From: an uncultured Actinomyces sp.
GTDB taxonomy: Bacteria > Actinomycetota > Actinomycetes > Actinomycetales > Actinomycetaceae
Length of the DNA: 47,793 bases
NCBI GenBank assembly: GCA_938028585.1
Contig: CALIZH010000006.1
Coordinates: 1-47,793, forward strand
Direction of reading: 5' to 3'
Positions within the stretch are counted from its first letter, which is position 1, and each line of letters opens with the position of its first letter. Positions 32,122 to 41,470 of this stretch are shown here, in pieces. The notes beneath the pieces were generated by a model. It was not told the origin of the DNA. It did no database searches and saw only the letters and a list, made by a program, of their open reading frames with translations. A program made the translations under genes and the position numbers.

Positions 32122-32586
32122 CTATCTCGGCCACCCGTTGTCGAGTGTCCACTTGTGCTTCAGCTCGTGAACCAGGTAGTACACGAGATGTCGGAAGGCA
32201 TCACGGACATCGTTAGCATCCTTGTAGTTCACGTCCTTACCCGTGAGCCACCACCCCAGGTTCTTCAGTGTCGCGTCCTTGACCAGGCCCTTGGCCTGTG
32301 CCGGTGTCTGGTAGTGGATGTCATCGACAAACCAGTCAAGGATTGCGTTGACCTTCACGGGGGTGAGGTCGGCTGTGAACTTGTTGCTGGGTCGCAGGTC
32401 GAACTGCTCTGCGACGACAACGGCTTGAGGGTATTCGTCAAGGTAGTGCTTGATGAGTTCTGCCGTTTCGGTGTGTGTCGAGCAGATGAACTGGTCGAAG
32501 TGTAGAATCTCCACCTCTTCTTCAACGCGTGCCACAACGAGGCCGGTGTTCACACCGGGGTCAATTGCTATTACCGTCGTCGTCAT
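32122..32586 (-). CDS. RuvC-like Holliday junction resolvase
   Basis: 154 residues from ATG at 32586; the longer frame lies in the upstream gene. RNase H fold signature: VIAIDPGVNTGLV (first Asp), VVVAEQFD (Glu), DANDVRDAFRHL (last Asp). Resolves branched DNA before packaging. Last gene of the leftward block; overlaps the WhiB gene by 26 bases. Confidence 0.85.
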   Translation of the reverse strand: MTTTVIAIDPGVNTGLVVARVEEEVEILHFDQFICSTHTETAELIKHYLDEYPQAVVVAEQFDLRPSNKFTADLTPVKVNAILDWFVDDIHYQTPAQAKGLVKDATLKNLGWWLTGKDVNYKDANDVRDAFRHLVYYLVHELKHKWTLDNGWPR

Positions 32587-32854
32587 TATCTTCCTCCATC
32601 CAGTTTTCGGTGATGACTGCATATCCGGTACCAGTGAGCCTGTTTCGGCCTGTCGGTGAGAGGCCACCGAAAATACCGGAACGGAACTTTTTGCCGTCGG
32701 TTGGTGTTTCTTCTGCTATCAGACAGTCTTGAAGGCATTGTTCCTTGATGGGGCACTTACTACAGAAAGCCCTTACGACTGTTTCGTAGAGTGTCGGGTC
32801 GTAGAACCATTCGGTTGGTGCTCCACTACAGGGTGCCTGATCGTAGCTTGTCAC
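32561..32854 (-). CDS. WhiB-family Fe-S regulator
   Basis: 97 residues. Four cysteines C9, C31, C34 and C40 in the WhiB spacing (C-x21-C-x2-C-x5-C) and GIFGGLS, a variant of the G(V/I)WGG turn. WhiB proteins are restricted to actinobacteria and their phages; they bind the primary sigma factor and redirect transcription. Acidic C-terminal tail. Four-base overlap with the polymerase gene. Confidence 0.92.
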   Translation of the reverse strand: MTSYDQAPCSGAPTEWFYDPTLYETVVRAFCSKCPIKEQCLQDCLIAEETPTDGKKFRSGIFGGLSPTGRNRLTGTGYAVITENWMEEDNDDDGNSN

Positions 32855-34908
32855 ACTTCCTCCCAGTTGTTGCCAACTTCTGCTTCTGCCACAAATGGCA
32901 CTCGGTTAAAGACAAGTGTTGCTGCCTTGGACATTTCGCGTTCCATCATTGCTCCACATTCTGAGACATGTTCTTCGGGACACTCGATGTAAATAGCATC
33001 GTGGACGAGGCCGACGATCTTCGCGCCGTACTGCCCTACTTGCTTGTTGACTTCGATTGCTGCGTGGAGGCAGATGTCATTTGCCGTTGACTGTGGAACG
33101 AAGGCGAGTGCTTCGTTCTGTGTCGAATTGTAGTTTGCATCCGCAATGAACAGGGGGTTGAACGTGAGTCCGAACTTGGTTTCTCGCTCGTGGTCCTCTT
33201 CCTTTCGTCCGACGCTATGCTTAACTCGTGCCTGCCAGTCTCGAAGCCCCGGGTAGGAGCCGAGGTATTGATCGACTACATGTTGTGCGGCCTCAAGGGG
33301 CTGTTCAAGAGCTGTTGCAATTGCAGGTACACCTCTATTATAGTTCAAACCGTACACCACACTTTTGACCAGTGCGCGTCGGTTCTTTGCAGTCTTTGGC
33401 TGTTCATGCTTGAAATCCTCGTACGCTTCGATTGTCGGGAACTCTTCTGGCCAGATTTTCGTCATCAGGTCATCGAAGAAGTCAGGCGCGCCCGGCTGGA
33501 AGGCAGCAATCATGGCTTCGTCGTCCGCAAGCTCAGCGACAGTGCGCAACTCAGCCTGAGAGTAGTCGCAGCTCACAATCTTATTGCCCGGCTCAGCGAC
33601 AAGGGCACGCTTGATACCACTGTCGCGCCCCATCGTCTGAATCGCCGGGCCTTTAGCCGACAGGCGACCAGTCTTAGCACCATGAGGCAGGTAGTACGGG
33701 TGGATACGTCCATCCTCACCGACCTTACGCCGCACGTTAGCAATGAACGAGCCAATCACCTTAGCTGCGTAGCGATACTCAAGCAGAGCGTCGATAAACT
33801 CCACTTCCTTACCGCCACGGCGCAGCTTCTTCAGGTGGTCACTGTCGAACGACGGGGACGACACACCCTTGGAGGTGAAGTAGTCCTTGATCTGCTTCGG
33901 TGACTGAGGGTTGAAGTCCTCGCCTGCGTGTTCACGGAGCACTGCTAGGCTATCGTCACACTGACGCTTATACTTCTTCTCAAGCTCGTCAAGAGCATCG
34001 AGTGAGACTGCAACGCCGTTCATCTGCACGTCGTTGAGAACCTTCGTAACCTGCATACGGTAGCGGTAGTACTTGTACTTGCCACTGTTCTTCAGTAGTT
34101 GCTCGAAGTACTTGTAAAGCTCATAGGTCCAGTACGCATCATAAATGTTGTACTTGTAGAGTTTGTCTCGTGGGATAAGCTCGAAGTGTGCTCCACCCTT
34201 CAGATACTTCTTTGCGTCAGAGTCCCAATCAGCAGCACGCAACCAACGTCGAGCGGTAGGCTTCAGACCATGCTCACCGGCCAGGTTGTCCATGACGAAG
34301 TGCATGAGCAACGTGTCCTCGTGATGGTACACGCGGATGCCAAGACGAGCCGACAGGTAGGGCATGTCGAACGTGCCGTTATGGGCAATGACAGCGCAGG
34401 TGTCGCACAGTCGCTTGATGAGGTCTGCCGCCTTGTCGGTCTCAGCGAGTTCTTCAGGAATAACGACACCAAACTTGCCATTCCACAGGGCAATAGACAG
34501 GATACGACCAGCCGCAAAAGTATCTTCCTCAATGTTGCCCGCCGATTCGATATCGAGAGCAATCAAGGTGCCAGGCTTGAACTCGATGTCCTGCCCTTCC
34601 CAGACAACCCAATCCTTGCCAAGTTCCAGGCCAGGGTCAACAGGACCGAGGAAGGCGTACTGGAACGCCTGAGCGAGGAACAGAATAGCCTGCGGATGAG
34701 TCACAATCTGCTTTGGAGAAAGCGACTTGAAGGCATCACCCTTATAGCCCTTGACCGTGCCGAGGGTGATGCCGATGCCTTCTTCGGTGGTGTCGTCGGT
34801 GAGTTCGACAGCCGCATCTTCTGGCAGACCTGCCACCGTCCTTGCACGCTTGAGTAGAATCTGCGCAAGGACGGGCAGCTTGTCGATGTTTTCAGTTAAG
34901 ACTTTCAT
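32851..34908 (-). CDS. polA: DNA polymerase, family A
   Basis: 685 residues. Replicative polymerase with proofreading: exonuclease motifs LIALDIESAG, AHNGTFDMPYL and YNIYDAYWTYEL; polymerase motif A VSCDYSQAELRT, motif B RRALVKSVVYGLNYNRG, motif C GLVHDAIYIE. No 5' nuclease domain. Start set by AGGAGGGC just upstream; overlaps the primase-helicase stop. Confidence 0.97.
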   Translation of the reverse strand: MKVLTENIDKLPVLAQILLKRARTVAGLPEDAAVELTDDTTEEGIGITLGTVKGYKGDAFKSLSPKQIVTHPQAILFLAQAFQYAFLGPVDPGLELGKDWVVWEGQDIEFKPGTLIALDIESAGNIEEDTFAAGRILSIALWNGKFGVVIPEELAETDKAADLIKRLCDTCAVIAHNGTFDMPYLSARLGIRVYHHEDTLLMHFVMDNLAGEHGLKPTARRWLRAADWDSDAKKYLKGGAHFELIPRDKLYKYNIYDAYWTYELYKYFEQLLKNSGKYKYYRYRMQVTKVLNDVQMNGVAVSLDALDELEKKYKRQCDDSLAVLREHAGEDFNPQSPKQIKDYFTSKGVSSPSFDSDHLKKLRRGGKEVEFIDALLEYRYAAKVIGSFIANVRRKVGEDGRIHPYYLPHGAKTGRLSAKGPAIQTMGRDSGIKRALVAEPGNKIVSCDYSQAELRTVAELADDEAMIAAFQPGAPDFFDDLMTKIWPEEFPTIEAYEDFKHEQPKTAKNRRALVKSVVYGLNYNRGVPAIATALEQPLEAAQHVVDQYLGSYPGLRDWQARVKHSVGRKEEDHERETKFGLTFNPLFIADANYNSTQNEALAFVPQSTANDICLHAAIEVNKQVGQYGAKIVGLVHDAIYIECPEEHVSECGAMMEREMSKAATLVFNRVPFVAEAEVGNNWEEV

Positions 34909-37220
34909 ACCTGCCCTCCTGTGTACTTAATGAATCGTTCATTGTTGGACTTACCCTTCACGACTTCTTGGATTACTCCACGTGCCTGAGCATATGTGAT
35001 GATTTCCTTCAGTTCGCGCATACCACTTATCTCCGACTGGAACTTCAACATGAGTTTCGGAATCGAAACCATACCATTGTCGGTGCGTGCAACGAAGTTA
35101 ATGAGCTTGTCCACCTTGTTACTGAAGTTACTGTTCTTCACGTGATGAATGAACACCTCGTTAGAAGACAACCATATGGACGCGAGAGAAATAGCCTTGA
35201 GCATTTCCCGCATTGAGACAACGACAGTACCCTTCGAGTTAGGGCCGTTGTACATGGCAAGCAGCGCCGCAATACGCAGAACAGAGAACGTCATGCGCTC
35301 GGTGCCGGGGAACAGCTCACGGCTATTCAGCATGTGTCGCTCTGCCAGAACCTTGGCTTCTTCTGAGAAGTCAATCCACCGCTCGAACACGTCAGGCTCG
35401 AACTCGATAGGGTTGCGAACTTCCTCGTTAGGCATCCGCGCTGCCTGCCGTGCGCTGAATTGCGCGTCGAACTTAGCGACCGACTTGATGAGGTTCGATA
35501 GCATGAAGTCTCGCTGCTTGTCCTCAATCTTGCCTGTCGATGCGCTCACGGTCACGAGCTTCACGTCCTGAGAGGACGTGATGTATTTATCTCGGTCGTC
35601 GATGACGACGAGACAGCGAGGCGTGAAGCCGGACTCCACCTTCTCGGTCGTCAAGTGCTTCGCGGCTTGGTCCAAAATGCCTGTCCCGTAGAACGTCATA
35701 TAATACGGGGTCGCAGTCTGGTACGCAACCTTGCCGCCCTTGTCTTTACGTGCGACAGCGGGGATGTAGCCGTCGTAAGACTTGGTGAGGAACGGCATCA
35801 TCGAGGACATATAGCTACCCTTCTGGGCGGCGTGTGCAAAGAAGTCCTGCACCTCATCAATTGCGAACAGGCCAGACTCTTTCGGCTTGGTACGCAGGTA
35901 TGCAGACAGTGCTTCACCTGTCGAGTCTTCCGGTGCAATGAAAGCGTCTGGCCCCTTGCCGATACCAACAGCCACGTCTCGCATCATGGACTCAGCGAGG
36001 CGCAGTGACGTTGACTTGCGCGACTGAGTAGTACGTCCCAGAACCAGGAAGTACAAGTTCAGTGGCATCTTCTGGACGTTCGTTGGGAGGAACGCATATT
36101 TTGCGAACATGGACGACAGGATAGCGAGAGCGCCCGCGTAGTGGAACTGCTTAGGGGCCATTGCTGACTTGGTTGATGCCCATGCTGCGAACTGATCGAC
36201 AAACAGACCCATTGGTTCTTCCTCGTCCTCATGCAGGAAGTTCACGTCCTGCAAGGTGAGTTCGCGTGCTTCACTCAGGAGGTAGGAGGAACCGATACGG
36301 GTTGTCGCCTCAAGATCATTTTCCGTGGGGCCGTCATGCTCAGACTTCCAACGCGCATAGTCACGGTTGATCTGTTTCCAGAGGTATCCGTCGCCGCGTC
36401 CGTCTGCCTCGAACTTGTTGAACTCGGTGGCACGTACGACTGCGAAGGCTTCAACGATTGAACAACCTTCTTCCCAGAGGGCGCACTGAAGATGGTACAT
36501 CTTCGAGCTGCGGTCCTCGTCGTCGTTGAAGGTGTCGTCCGTAGCCAGGTCGGTGATGTAGCTACGGTTCACCATGCCCAACACCTCAAACATGCTGGGG
36601 ATGTCGGTAGGGAAGTCTTCTTCCTCGATGCCCATACGTTCGACAGGCGGGTACTCAGCCGCGAACTCTGCTGCGGTGATCGCCTCGTCGTTCACCTCAA
36701 TGGTGATCTCCCAGGGCTTCACCTTCTTGAGGTTGTGTGTGAATGGGACGCGGAGCTTCTTCGACAGGGGCCAGCCTCGGTCCATGCCGTCGTTCTTGTG
36801 GTGCTCGTAGAGTCCTCGTGAGAGGGCTTCGAGCATGTCGTTGGACAGGTCGGCGGCATCTTCAAGTAGCCAGTATCCTTGCCAGTGCTTCTCACTTGTC
36901 TGGACGGTGATAGAGGGCTTGATCTTCAGCTTGTCGATGGGGCAGTCGTCGCCGTCTGCCCAGACGCACGCTGCCTTTGTCACGTTATCCTTGGCTGCGT
37001 GCCTCGTGTTCGACAGGGCCGGGGGCTTGGTGTAGAGAAAGGGGCTGTAGTACACGTCCAGATCAGCGTTAGCTTCGGCGTATGCCACCATTTTGTCGAG
37101 CTGCGCTGGCAGCTCAAACCACCGGAAGTTAGTCAGGCCGCCCATAGGCCCCTTGAGGATGATGGGGGTCCAGCCTTCACCGTCTGGGAGGACTGCTTGG
37201 AAGAAACTCTTAATGTTCAT
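34905..37220 (-). CDS. Primase-helicase (AEP-like primase plus DUF3987-like ATPase)
   Basis: 771 residues; ATG at 37220 chosen for its AAAGGAG. The N-terminal domain has an archaeo-eukaryotic primase pattern: CVWADGDDCP (D89-D92) then TVQTSEKHWQGYWLLE with H112. A linker is followed by an ATPase of the DUF3987/phage helicase kind with a P-loop-like LGRTTQSRKST and, later, FAIDEVQDFF. Would prime and unwind for the adjacent polymerase. The domain names are by pattern. Confidence 0.8.
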   Translation of the reverse strand: MNIKSFFQAVLPDGEGWTPIILKGPMGGLTNFRWFELPAQLDKMVAYAEANADLDVYYSPFLYTKPPALSNTRHAAKDNVTKAACVWADGDDCPIDKLKIKPSITVQTSEKHWQGYWLLEDAADLSNDMLEALSRGLYEHHKNDGMDRGWPLSKKLRVPFTHNLKKVKPWEITIEVNDEAITAAEFAAEYPPVERMGIEEEDFPTDIPSMFEVLGMVNRSYITDLATDDTFNDDEDRSSKMYHLQCALWEEGCSIVEAFAVVRATEFNKFEADGRGDGYLWKQINRDYARWKSEHDGPTENDLEATTRIGSSYLLSEARELTLQDVNFLHEDEEEPMGLFVDQFAAWASTKSAMAPKQFHYAGALAILSSMFAKYAFLPTNVQKMPLNLYFLVLGRTTQSRKSTSLRLAESMMRDVAVGIGKGPDAFIAPEDSTGEALSAYLRTKPKESGLFAIDEVQDFFAHAAQKGSYMSSMMPFLTKSYDGYIPAVARKDKGGKVAYQTATPYYMTFYGTGILDQAAKHLTTEKVESGFTPRCLVVIDDRDKYITSSQDVKLVTVSASTGKIEDKQRDFMLSNLIKSVAKFDAQFSARQAARMPNEEVRNPIEFEPDVFERWIDFSEEAKVLAERHMLNSRELFPGTERMTFSVLRIAALLAMYNGPNSKGTVVVSMREMLKAISLASIWLSSNEVFIHHVKNSNFSNKVDKLINFVARTDNGMVSIPKLMLKFQSEISGMRELKEIITYAQARGVIQEVVKGKSNNERFIKYTGGQV

Positions 37221-37241
37221 AGCTCTCCTTTCTGCTCGTAT

Positions 37242-37284
37242 ATAGTACGGCGGGCCGTACCTTGGTGTCAAGATACGGCCCGCC
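37242..37284 (-). promoter_or_regulatory. Replication promoter inside an inverted repeat
   Basis: Leftward -35 TTGACA (37271-37266) in the loop of a perfect 11-bp repeat GGCGGGCCGTA/TACGGCCCGCC (37249-37259/37274-37284); 18-bp spacer; -10 TACTAT (37247-37242). The repeat probably terminates the DUF669 gene transcript and may be an operator. No good CRP-like site in register. Confidence 0.6.
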
Positions 37285-37292
37285 TGTGTAGA

Positions 37293-37760
37293 TCAGAGTT
37301 CGATCTTGGTTGCCTTAGACTTCTTCTTAGTCTTGGCTTCGTCCCATTCGACCTTCTTGATGTTGTTGTTCTTGCGCATCTCGCCGTTGTACTCGCGCTC
37401 TTCAATGTCAATGGTGATCGTCGCAGTCTTACCAACGATGTCAGCGGCCACCTTGTAGTAGTAGTCCTCGGTACGACCAGTGGGCTCTTCGGGCCATGCA
37501 TTGCCGGAGGCCTCGCAGAACTTCGGCAGGTCCCAGTGCAGGCCATTCTTGGTAACGAGGACCAGCCAGTAGCGAACCTGGCGGGATGCGTGGTCGCCCT
37601 CGGTGACGATGAAGTCCACCGTGTACATGGCCTTGCCATTCTTGGACTCTCCCAGCTCACAGGCATTGACAGTCACCTTGTACTGGCCCTTGGGAAGAGG
37701 CTCAAAGGACATGGACTCAGCGACATTCAGGGACATAAGCTCGTTGAAATTGATTGCCAT
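37293..37760 (-). CDS. DUF669-like ssDNA-binding protein
   Basis: 155 residues. PLPKGQYKVTVNACELGESK then WLVLVTKNGLH, and a lysine-rich C terminus, fit the DUF669 family found with Sak4-type recombinases and thought to coat single-stranded DNA. Between the HTH gene and the primase-helicase, consistent with a replication/recombination role. Confidence 0.75.
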   Translation of the reverse strand: MAINFNELMSLNVAESMSFEPLPKGQYKVTVNACELGESKNGKAMYTVDFIVTEGDHASRQVRYWLVLVTKNGLHWDLPKFCEASGNAWPEEPTGRTEDYYYKVAADIVGKTATITIDIEEREYNGEMRKNNNIKKVEWDEAKTKKKSKATKIEL

Positions 37761-37765
37761 GTTAA

Positions 37766-37957
37766 TCAGTTCTCCTTCTTGTTGGTGTTGTAATCTTCGA
37801 TGGTCTCAGGGAGCCACCCGAGGGCAGCAGTTCGCTTGTAGGTAACGATTGCGTCAGGCTGTGGGAACTTCCCAGTGTTGATGCGGTACAGCAAGGTCGT
37901 TCGACCAACTCCCGTACGCTCCGATGCGTCGTTAATAGAGAGGTACCTAGTCGTCAT
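37766..37957 (-). CDS. Excisionase/AlpA-like HTH protein
   Basis: 63 residues; ATG at 37957 chosen, since the longer frame runs into the upstream gene. SINDASERTGVGRTTLLYRI then GKFPQPD is a MerR/AlpA-type helix-turn-helix plus wing. Without an integrase nearby, a replication-gene regulator is likelier than an excisionase. Confidence 0.7.
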   Translation of the reverse strand: MTTRYLSINDASERTGVGRTTLLYRINTGKFPQPDAIVTYKRTAALGWLPETIEDYNTNKKEN

Positions 37958-38729
37958 TCTCAGTCGTGTCCTTTCCGTTCTCGAAGTGCTCATGGACCCA
38001 ACCCATGATCTTGTCGAACGACGGGTTGCCAACCATTGCGGGCATGTTGTCGAATCGGGTCTTGGTGAGGATGGAGGATGCCGACTTAACTGTCAGGACA
38101 GTGATGAGGTTTTCTTCCCCGTCTTCTCCCACGTCCTCCCATGTCATCCTGCCGATGATGTCGAAGATCGCGGGGAGCTTCTTAAAGCTCTTCTTGCCCT
38201 CAAAGTCAGGGGCAATCTGAGAGAGCCGTTCTGTCTCCACAATCTCGCGTGACTCGTGGGTGATCGTGATGATGTTCAAGCCCATGTCGAAGGCAATCGT
38301 ATTAACAAGGTCGAGCACCTTGTCGTACGCGGCTGCCCACATAGCGAAAGAATCCTTTGGGTTGACCGCCGCAAAATGGAGCTTGATAAGCTCTTGAAGC
38401 CTGTCAACTGTGTCGATGACGACAGTGTTGAAGGGCTTATCCTTGGCATCACTGATTTTGACGAGTAGGTCTGCGAACTCCCGATACGTTGCAGGCTGAA
38501 CAATGAGCATATTATCCAGATCACCGAACTTGGCAGCGGGGGCAGTACCTCGCTCCAAGTCAACATAGAGGACAGGTCCTAGCTCTTCAACCTTAGAGGT
38601 CGAGGATGCAAGGCTTGTCTTGCCGGTGCCGGAGGGTCCGTACAGGAGCACCTTCAGCTTGGGCGTGGTGGTTCGTGGGTCGGACACTTCGATATCAATT
38701 CCCTTCAGGAACTTGTCGAACCTTCCCAT
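37947..38729 (-). CDS. Sak4-like RecA-fold recombination ATPase
   Basis: 260 residues. Walker A GPSGTGKT (31-38), Walker B FNTVVIDTVDRL, sensor IITITHESR. AAA_24/Sak4 proteins anneal single strands together with an SSB; the DUF669 gene and Cas4-like nuclease next door complete such a module. Confidence 0.87.
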   Translation of the reverse strand: MGRFDKFLKGIDIEVSDPRTTTPKLKVLLYGPSGTGKTSLASSTSKVEELGPVLYVDLERGTAPAAKFGDLDNMLIVQPATYREFADLLVKISDAKDKPFNTVVIDTVDRLQELIKLHFAAVNPKDSFAMWAAAYDKVLDLVNTIAFDMGLNIITITHESREIVETERLSQIAPDFEGKKSFKKLPAIFDIIGRMTWEDVGEDGEENLITVLTVKSASSILTKTRFDNMPAMVGNPSFDKIMGWVHEHFENGKDTTENDD

Positions 38730-38744
38730 GTTTCTCCTTTCTTT

Positions 38745-39449
38745 TTAGCGCTTGAAAGCGCAGTAGTAACAGCCGGGGTGGCTGTCGAGTTCTCCCAGGT
38801 TGTCCGGGTTATCGGTGGCCCACTTGAAAATCTCGTTGGCACGTTCCAGGACAGCCAGGGCGGCTTCTCGGTTGTACTTGAAGCACAACTCGTGAGTTGC
38901 CGTTGTGACAGATTCTATCGTAGCATCCCTGGGAAACAAAATCAGGGAGGTGTGATTCACACCATAGCCAGCGTTCTCCATACCCAACCCGTACAACTGG
39001 GTTTGGTAATAGTACTTTTTGAGTTGGCCTTCGGTTAACGAGTCCGAATAGAACTCAGGCTCCTGTTCCGTGTTGAAGAACGTTGCAGACGAAAAAGCCT
39101 TGATCTTCTTCTTCGATAAGACTTTGTAATCAACAACATGTCCGCTCCTAAGATCAAACCCGTCAGCAGTCCCACGAATCGCTCCATACCCTTCAATCTC
39201 GCCAACCGTTACCCTTGTTTCCTTCAGGTAATCTTCCAGCCCCAGTGTCGTCTCAAGGTACAAGTGGAACGCGGTCCCAATCATCGGGGCAAGCGGGTAC
39301 GTCTTTTCCTCCACATGCACACCCAGCAGCTTTTCTGCCAAGCAACGCTCACACAGGTCTCCCAACTCAGAGGGGCCAACCTTGCGTTGTCGGTCACGCT
39401 CAGAAGGCTTCGTCAACTCCCGTACAATACGGTCGTAGATTTCACTCAC
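38745..39449 (-). CDS. Cas4/RecB-like Fe-S nuclease
   Basis: 234 residues. PD-(D/E)xK core AIRGTADGFD...GHVVDYKVLS, followed by QLKKYYYQTQLYGLGM. Cysteine pairs CERC near residue 32 and CYYC near the C terminus could hold an iron-sulfur cluster, as in Cas4 and AddB. Probably a 5' exonuclease for recombination. No CRISPR array is present. Confidence 0.85.
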   Translation of the reverse strand: MSEIYDRIVRELTKPSERDRQRKVGPSELGDLCERCLAEKLLGVHVEEKTYPLAPMIGTAFHLYLETTLGLEDYLKETRVTVGEIEGYGAIRGTADGFDLRSGHVVDYKVLSKKKIKAFSSATFFNTEQEPEFYSDSLTEGQLKKYYYQTQLYGLGMENAGYGVNHTSLILFPRDATIESVTTATHELCFKYNREAALAVLERANEIFKWATDNPDNLGELDSHPGCYYCAFKR

Positions 39450-39732
39450 GCTCTAACCATCTCCTATACTCGGCTTCTTTCAGTGCGTACATGTTCCAAG
39501 CAAAATTATGTAGGTCATCTAGTGGAGACTCAATGAGAACCAGAAAGTCTCCCGGTACGAGAACCTTGCGCAATGCTCTGGTACCAAAGCCAGGCATTGT
39601 CGTCGTACGACACATGATCTCATTTTCCTTGACATACCACCCCGTCTTCTCAATCTTGTTCAGCTCAATAGCCGTGAACATGCAATCGGGAGGTACCTGT
39701 AAGACTAGCTTATTCTTCCCCACGATGAACAC
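39442..39732 (-). CDS. Hypothetical protein
   Basis: 96 residues from GTG at 39732 (GGAGGG upstream); GTG at 39723 is nearly as likely. Overlaps the deaminase 3' end by 23 bases and the nuclease start by eight. Contains VLQVPPDCMFTAI and RALRKVLVPGDFLVLIESPL. No family recognised. Confidence 0.6.
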   Translation of the reverse strand: MFIVGKNKLVLQVPPDCMFTAIELNKIEKTGWYVKENEIMCRTTTMPGFGTRALRKVLVPGDFLVLIESPLDDLHNFAWNMYALKEAEYRRWLERE

Positions 39733-40117
39733 CCTTCGACAATCCCTCCAAAAGTGCTGTTGCCTCGCTCGAATTGTTGTAGTCCCCGAGGTACACAACC
39801 TCCACAATCTCAGGGCAAGACGAGATAAGATGCGCACAACCACGACACGGATAGTGAGTCACGTAGAGCGTGTACTCGCTCCCATGCTCCTTCATCTGTC
39901 GAATCGCATTGCGCTCAGCATGGATAGTGTTGACACAATGGTCATCGACAATCCGGTGCCCTCCCGTGTCGCATGGCTCAAGACCGTGGGGTGTTTCGTT
40001 GAACGCGCGAGACACAACCTGTCCCGTTACGCGGTCAACGATCACACACCCCACGTGGGCACGGTCGCAGCGTGACTTCGCCGCCTCATCCCTAGCGGCC
40101 CGAATGTACTCTCTCAC
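39710..40117 (-). CDS. dCMP deaminase family protein
   Basis: 135 residues. Zinc deaminase motifs HAE (66-68) and PCRGC (90-94); HVGCVIVD at the start of the fold. Makes dUMP from dCMP, which with the dUTPase supplies dTMP precursors. No thymidylate synthase is visible here. Confidence 0.9.
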   Translation of the reverse strand: MREYIRAARDEAAKSRCDRAHVGCVIVDRVTGQVVSRAFNETPHGLEPCDTGGHRIVDDHCVNTIHAERNAIRQMKEHGSEYTLYVTHYPCRGCAHLISSCPEIVEVVYLGDYNNSSEATALLEGLSKGVHRGEE

Positions 40118-40797
40118 CTGGAAAGAATCTCCCGCTGTTCATCGGTCAGATTGTTTGCCCACAGAAGCACCTTACGGGAAAAATCTGTTAGGCCCTCGTT
40201 GTCGTTCAACAGACCAGGGATAGCCTTCTTGCGGTAGTCGCTGAAAGCAAAACGGTCCCCGTCCACGTACCGCAGCAGACGGCACAGCACAGAATTACGT
40301 GACACCACGTAATTACCGTCCGCGTCCTCCACGAGGCCCAGGAGGACAGTACCGTTCAGTCGGTCGGTGAAGTAGTGATGCTCACCAATCGAAAGATCGT
40401 CCCGGTCAAAACCACACTCACCTGCAACAGGGTCGGTCCACATGATCGACAGGTCCAGCGGGCGTGCTGCCTGAATGTCGATGTGTGCCGAGGTCATCTC
40501 CCTAGCGTTGCACTTCAGATCGTCAACGCTAGGCACCCAAAACACCTTGTTGTCGAACGGGTCCACGACGATCATTTCGTCTTTAGCTGACCACCACTGA
40601 GCGCACACGGTGCCCCTGTCGTTGAGCAGTGCGAGCCGTCCGTTAGGCAGCGTCCCGGTCCCGATAACAGCACCACTAGGCGTTGTGACAAGCCCTCCTT
40701 CAATGTCAAGGTACTGTCGCTTGACGTATCGTGTGGGAAGGTTCTCCCAACCAAAACCCAATGGGGGTGCGTAGATATCTCGAATGGTTACACCCAT
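40114..40797 (-). CDS. Hypothetical protein
   Basis: 227 residues, TCCTCC complement (GGAGGA) before the ATG. Two glycine-rich beta segments (TPSGAVIGTGTLPNGRLALL) and a helical end. No family recognised. Overlaps the deaminase start by four bases. Confidence 0.68.
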   Translation of the reverse strand: MGVTIRDIYAPPLGFGWENLPTRYVKRQYLDIEGGLVTTPSGAVIGTGTLPNGRLALLNDRGTVCAQWWSAKDEMIVVDPFDNKVFWVPSVDDLKCNAREMTSAHIDIQAARPLDLSIMWTDPVAGECGFDRDDLSIGEHHYFTDRLNGTVLLGLVEDADGNYVVSRNSVLCRLLRYVDGDRFAFSDYRKKAIPGLLNDNEGLTDFSRKVLLWANNLTDEQREILSR

Positions 40798-41165
40798 TCT
40801 TCCTCCTTCGTGTAGTAGTGGAACTCAATCACGGGAATGTACTCCCGTGTTACGTAGTCAGGCTGGTCTGAGTAGTAGTAACGAGCACCGTCAAGGATAA
40901 TGCTTATGTGTTTCTGCATGAACCAGCGCTCGTCACCACTGGAATTGAAGTACAAATGCAACTCCTGGCTGTCATTGACAGCCTTAGCGTAGTCGCAAAT
41001 ATCTACTGACACGTAGGCTTGCCACGTAGGGTTAAGAGCGTGGATGCACACAACACTCCCGTCCTCAAACTTCAGCCAAGCGTCCTTGTCCTTCATCCAG
41101 TATTCAGCGACACTCTTCTTCAGGAGGGCAGAGACCGTCTTGTGGTTGAACTCAATAATCTGCAT
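40788..41165 (-). CDS. Hypothetical protein
   Basis: 125 residues. Aromatic, acidic; AWLKFEDGSVVCIHALNPTW opens a beta domain. Ten-base overlap with the next gene. Function unknown. Confidence 0.65.
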   Translation of the reverse strand: MQIIEFNHKTVSALLKKSVAEYWMKDKDAWLKFEDGSVVCIHALNPTWQAYVSVDICDYAKAVNDSQELHLYFNSSGDERWFMQKHISIILDGARYYYSDQPDYVTREYIPVIEFHYYTKEEEWV

Positions 41166-41168
41166 GAT

Positions 41169-41429
41169 TCAGTCCCAACTTTCCAGCTTGGTTGCATAAC
41201 GGACAAGAAGCCACACCACAAGCAGGAGAAGCCCCACGAGGATAAGCGCCCCAATGATCAGTGCCATGTAAGCCGCGAAAGCATACACAACCCACATAAA
41301 GTAAGCTGGGTACCAGACTCCCGTAATCACGAAAGCGAAACAGAACAGGAGCAGGATGAAACGGCTCTTAGACTTCTTCTCCCGACTTGCGTTCAGCTTG
41401 CTAACAGCATCGTTGTAGTAATCGTACAT
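41169..41429 (-). CDS. Small membrane protein
   Basis: 86 residues, GAAAGAGAG before the ATG. Two long hydrophobic helices (about 24-48 and 52-77) after a charged N terminus. Unknown role. Confidence 0.65.
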   Translation of the reverse strand: MYDYYNDAVSKLNASREKKSKSRFILLLFCFAFVITGVWYPAYFMWVVYAFAAYMALIIGALILVGLLLLVVWLLVRYATKLESWD

Positions 41430-41470
41430 GTTTGTTCTCTCTTTCGGTTTGTTGGTTTGTTGTTTCAGTA

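Noticed and set aside
37766..37957. AlpA/excisionase-like HTH as evidence of a temperate phage
   Set aside because: No integrase, attachment site or repressor-like gene is visible; the HTH sits inside the replication operon.
38745..39449. Cas4-like gene as evidence for a phage CRISPR system
   Set aside because: No repeat-spacer array or other cas gene in the window; Cas4-like nucleases are common in phage recombination modules.
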